DNA of 64,000 bases from contig NZ_FQUV01000005.1 of assembly GCF_900129235.1 (NCBI RefSeq), positions 248,001 to 312,000 of the forward strand, given 5' to 3'. Source of the stretch: Litoreibacter ascidiaceicola (GTDB lineage: Bacteria > Pseudomonadota > Alphaproteobacteria > Rhodobacterales > Rhodobacteraceae). A program made the position numbers and the translations under genes. The notes beneath the pieces are model-generated. The model saw nothing but the letters and a program-made list of their open reading frames with translations, did not search any database and was not told the DNA's origin. Of the stretch, positions 62,405 to 64,000 are shown one piece after another (positions within the stretch are counted from its first letter, which is position 1; each line of letters starts with the position of its first letter).

Positions 62405-62724
62405 AGAAAGCAGTGACCATGCTTCTTCCTTGAGTTCGAAGAAATACCGTCCCCTATCTGGCGAGGGTTGTGCTGTCGCTGCACAAAAGAAAACCCCCGG
62501 TCTGAATATCAGACTGGGGGCTCTTTATTTATGTAGCACCCGACACGGCGATCTGGGTGGGGGCTGATCACACCGCATCGGGCTTGAGCTTACACTCGCT
62601 ACAAGGCGTGTATCGCCATCAAGTGGGGCGTCATCGGGGACGTAGCGTGGTGATGCTTGGGTCATCACGCGGCATTTTAAAGGCAAGGCTTGATTTGAAA
62701 TGAAACGCGGCCCACCATACCGGC
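62405..62724. other. intergenic region between the DUF4198 and DUF2794 genes
   Basis: 320 bases. Holds the terminator at 62494-62520 and, upstream of it on the minus strand, a 46-codon frame (62525-62665) that stops just before the hairpin but has no ribosome site. No other signal seen. A minus-strand small RNA ending at the terminator is a possibility. Confidence 0.4.
62494..62532. terminator. strong bidirectional terminator after the DUF4198 gene
   Basis: 12-bp stem (62494-62505 with 62509-62520, one G-T pair), ATA loop. On the plus strand CTCTTTATTT follows. On the minus strand TTTTCTTTT follows, a better U-run, even though no clear minus-strand gene ends here. Confidence 0.85.
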
Positions 62725-63066
62725 ATGAACCAAAACGCGCCGATCCCCTTCCGCCCGAACCAATCTGAAAAGGTTGCATTTCAGCGGCGCGAGCTAGGCG
62801 ATATTTTAACGGTCTATGGCCGCATGGTCGCAGCGGGGGAATGGCGCGACTACGGCATTTCGATGCTGAAGGACGTCGCAGTGTTCTCGATTTTCCGGAG
62901 GGCGGCAGAACACCCGATCTACCGTATTGAAAAGCGCCCGAAGCTGGCGACGAAACAACAGACCTACGCTGTGATTGGCATGGACGGGCGCATTCTCAAA
63001 CGCGGGGCCGACCTGCGGCAGGTCTTGCGCGTTCTTGAGAAAAAACTGATCCGCCCCGTCGACTAA
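62725..63066 (+). CDS. DUF2794 domain protein, 113 aa
   Basis: Alphaproteobacterial small protein. The blocks [20 protein letters not shown] and [19 protein letters not shown] are characteristic of DUF2794. No signal peptide. Function unknown. Its stop overlaps the convergent NlpC/P60 gene's stop by 4 bp. Confidence 0.92.
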   Translation: MNQNAPIPFRPNQSEKVAFQRRELGDILTVYGRMVAAGEWRDYGISMLKDVAVFSIFRRAAEHPIYRIEKRPKLATKQQTYAVIGMDGRILKRGADLRQVLRVLEKKLIRPVD

Positions 63067-63890
63067 ATCCGTTTTACAGAAGTTACCGGACCGTCACCCG
63101 CAGCCTCGATCCGCGCGATGGCGTCGGACAACGGTTCGTAGGCTACGGCCATGTGATAGGCGTTGGCGTGCAGGATCATGTCGTCCCCCGAGACAAGCGC
63201 AACATGGCCCTTCCAGAAAACCAGATCACCACGCCGAGCATCTGCCAGCTCGATCGGGGCGCCGACCTCTGCCTCCTGCATGTCGCTGTCCCGCGGACAA
63301 TCCATCCCACAACTGCGCCACGCGATCTGTACCAGCCCGGAGCAGTCGATCCCGTGCCGAGTGCCCCCCCCCCAAAGATAGGGTGTTCCCATATAGAGGT
63401 CGGCGACTGACACCGGATCGTTCATCCGCTGGTCGATTGGCAGCAAATGCATGGTTGGCACATAGCCGCCGTTGGACAGGCGGGACCAAGTGCCCTCCTC
63501 CTCCATCACCTGCACCTCGGAGCCGAGGTAAAGCGCGCCGTTGTTCATAAGCTTCATATTGGGGCCGGGGTAAATATGTGTGCAGGGCATCGCCACCCAA
63601 TGGCTTGCATCATGGGGGCGGTCGAGCAGGTCTTCCCGCACATAGCCGCAATACCCGTCATGCACCGTTTGCCCGAACGCGAATCCGTTGCGACGCTCCA
63701 GCACGTTGAACAAATCGCCATAGATCAGTTGCGACGTGCGCCGGCCTTCGGGCTTTCCAGTAATATCCGCGAAGGCCGCGCCGCATTGGGCAATATCACC
63801 GTCCGTGTAGCTTGGCGCGTCGACCACCCCCTTGAGGTGGTTGGCGGCAACACGTCCGTTGGCCGGAGTAACGCGCGGGTCATGGCTCAT
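63063..63890 (-). CDS. NlpC/P60-family cysteine peptidase
   Basis: 275 aa. N-terminal SH3-like region (residues ~40-150), then the NlpC/P60 domain with catalytic Cys in [14 protein letters not shown] and His in [12 protein letters not shown]. Likely cleaves gamma-D-Glu-mesoDAP bonds of muropeptides, here in the cytoplasm (no signal peptide). The gene contains a 10-base C/G homopolymer (63364-63373). ATG overlaps the stop of the leucyl aminopeptidase gene, so the two are co-translated. Confidence 0.92.
   Translation of the reverse strand: MSHDPRVTPANGRVAANHLKGVVDAPSYTDGDIAQCGAAFADITGKPEGRRTSQLIYGDLFNVLERRNGFAFGQTVHDGYCGYVREDLLDRPHDASHWVAMPCTHIYPGPNMKLMNNGALYLGSEVQVMEEEGTWSRLSNGGYVPTMHLLPIDQRMNDPVSVADLYMGTPYLWGGGTRHGIDCSGLVQIAWRSCGMDCPRDSDMQEAEVGAPIELADARRGDLVFWKGHVALVSGDDMILHANAYHMAVAYEPLSDAIARIEAAGDGPVTSVKRI
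63364..63373. repeat. homopolymer of ten C (plus strand) inside the NlpC/P60 gene
   Basis: Ten consecutive C bases on the plus strand, coding for the GGG of [10 protein letters not shown]. Such runs are prone to slippage, and also to sequencing error; here the frame is intact. Confidence 0.9.
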
Positions 63891-64000
63891 AGGTTCATCG
63901 CTTTCGGCAAAGCTGCAAGGATGGCGCGCGCGCCCATGCCGACACCCCCTTTGGGTCGTCCCGCGGCAGCAACGGGTTGCCAGCCATAGACGTCAAAATG
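63887..64000 (-). CDS. leucyl aminopeptidase (M17), 3' end only
   Basis: Thirty-seven C-terminal residues are in the window. They read [35 protein letters not shown], the typical ending of M17 leucyl aminopeptidases (DIYAWQP...[14 protein letters not shown] in relatives). Upstream part lies outside the window. Coupled to the NlpC/P60 gene by an ATGA overlap. Confidence 0.85.
   Translation of the reverse strand, partial: HFDVYGWQPVAAAGRPKGGVGMGARAILAALPKAMNL

Noticed and set aside
1-64000. tRNA, rRNA, CRISPR array, insertion sequence or prophage
   Set aside because: None seen by reading: no tRNA cloverleaf, no regular direct repeats with spacers, and no transposase, integrase or capsid-type protein among the frames.

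Overview
The window is a dense chromosomal segment of a marine Roseobacter-type alphaproteobacterium (Rhodobacterales). The evidence is high GC, the petP-petR pair, the xseB-ispA-dxs cluster, dapD/dapE, DUF2794, UMF1-type MFS and Hint-domain secreted proteins, all typical of that group. I saw no rRNA, tRNA, CRISPR array, transposase or prophage gene.

The most interesting region is about 4.7-16.1 kb, visibly less GC-rich than its flanks and lying between typA and a lytic transglycosylase gene. On the minus strand it reads: hybrid sensor kinase, then two di-haem cytochrome c peroxidases, a TAT-exported Rieske protein, a molybdopterin oxidoreductase of the arsenite oxidase superfamily, and a 714-aa HEAT-repeat protein. 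The molybdoenzyme + Rieske + two peroxidases set matches the dissimilatory iodate reductase cluster idrABP1P2 (described in Pseudomonas sp. SCT and Denitromonas) rather than arsenite oxidase, which has no peroxidase partners. The HEAT-repeat protein and the adjacent two-component system (kinase plus divergent OmpR-type regulator) are candidate new accessory and regulatory parts.

0-4.7 kb: two small unknown proteins, a lipoprotein, a TPR protein and typA. 16.4-25.8 kb: MltB-like transglycosylase, RNase R, a DUF2064 transferase, dapE, two Hint-domain proteins and dapD, mostly on the minus strand. 25.8-36.9 kb: LOG-family protein, a HEAT-like orphan, an MFS-mepA-phytase-like operon, thioesterase, YggT, msrA, M48 protease with YjgN-like protein, an aminotransferase-sulfotransferase pair, and a secreted DUF7282 protein behind a perfect 20-bp palindrome. 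36.9-42.5 kb: argG, ilvA, and an Hpt protein divergent from a receiver-PP2C phosphatase.

42.5-50.8 kb is a tightly packed plus-strand run with several stop/start overlaps: hslO, a CoA pyrophosphatase, the CCA-adding enzyme, a LysE exporter, two ABC exporter half-transporters and an RNA methyltransferase. It is followed by a low-GC orphan. 51.6-56.9 kb is a minus-strand operon petP-petR-HDAC-xseB-ispA-dxs that links a redox/cytochrome regulator to isoprenoid precursor synthesis. 57-64 kb: ilvE, small membrane proteins, a DMT exporter, an App1-type phosphatase, a head-to-head HupE/DUF4198 metal-uptake-like pair, DUF2794, an NlpC/P60 hydrolase and the 3' end of a leucyl aminopeptidase gene.
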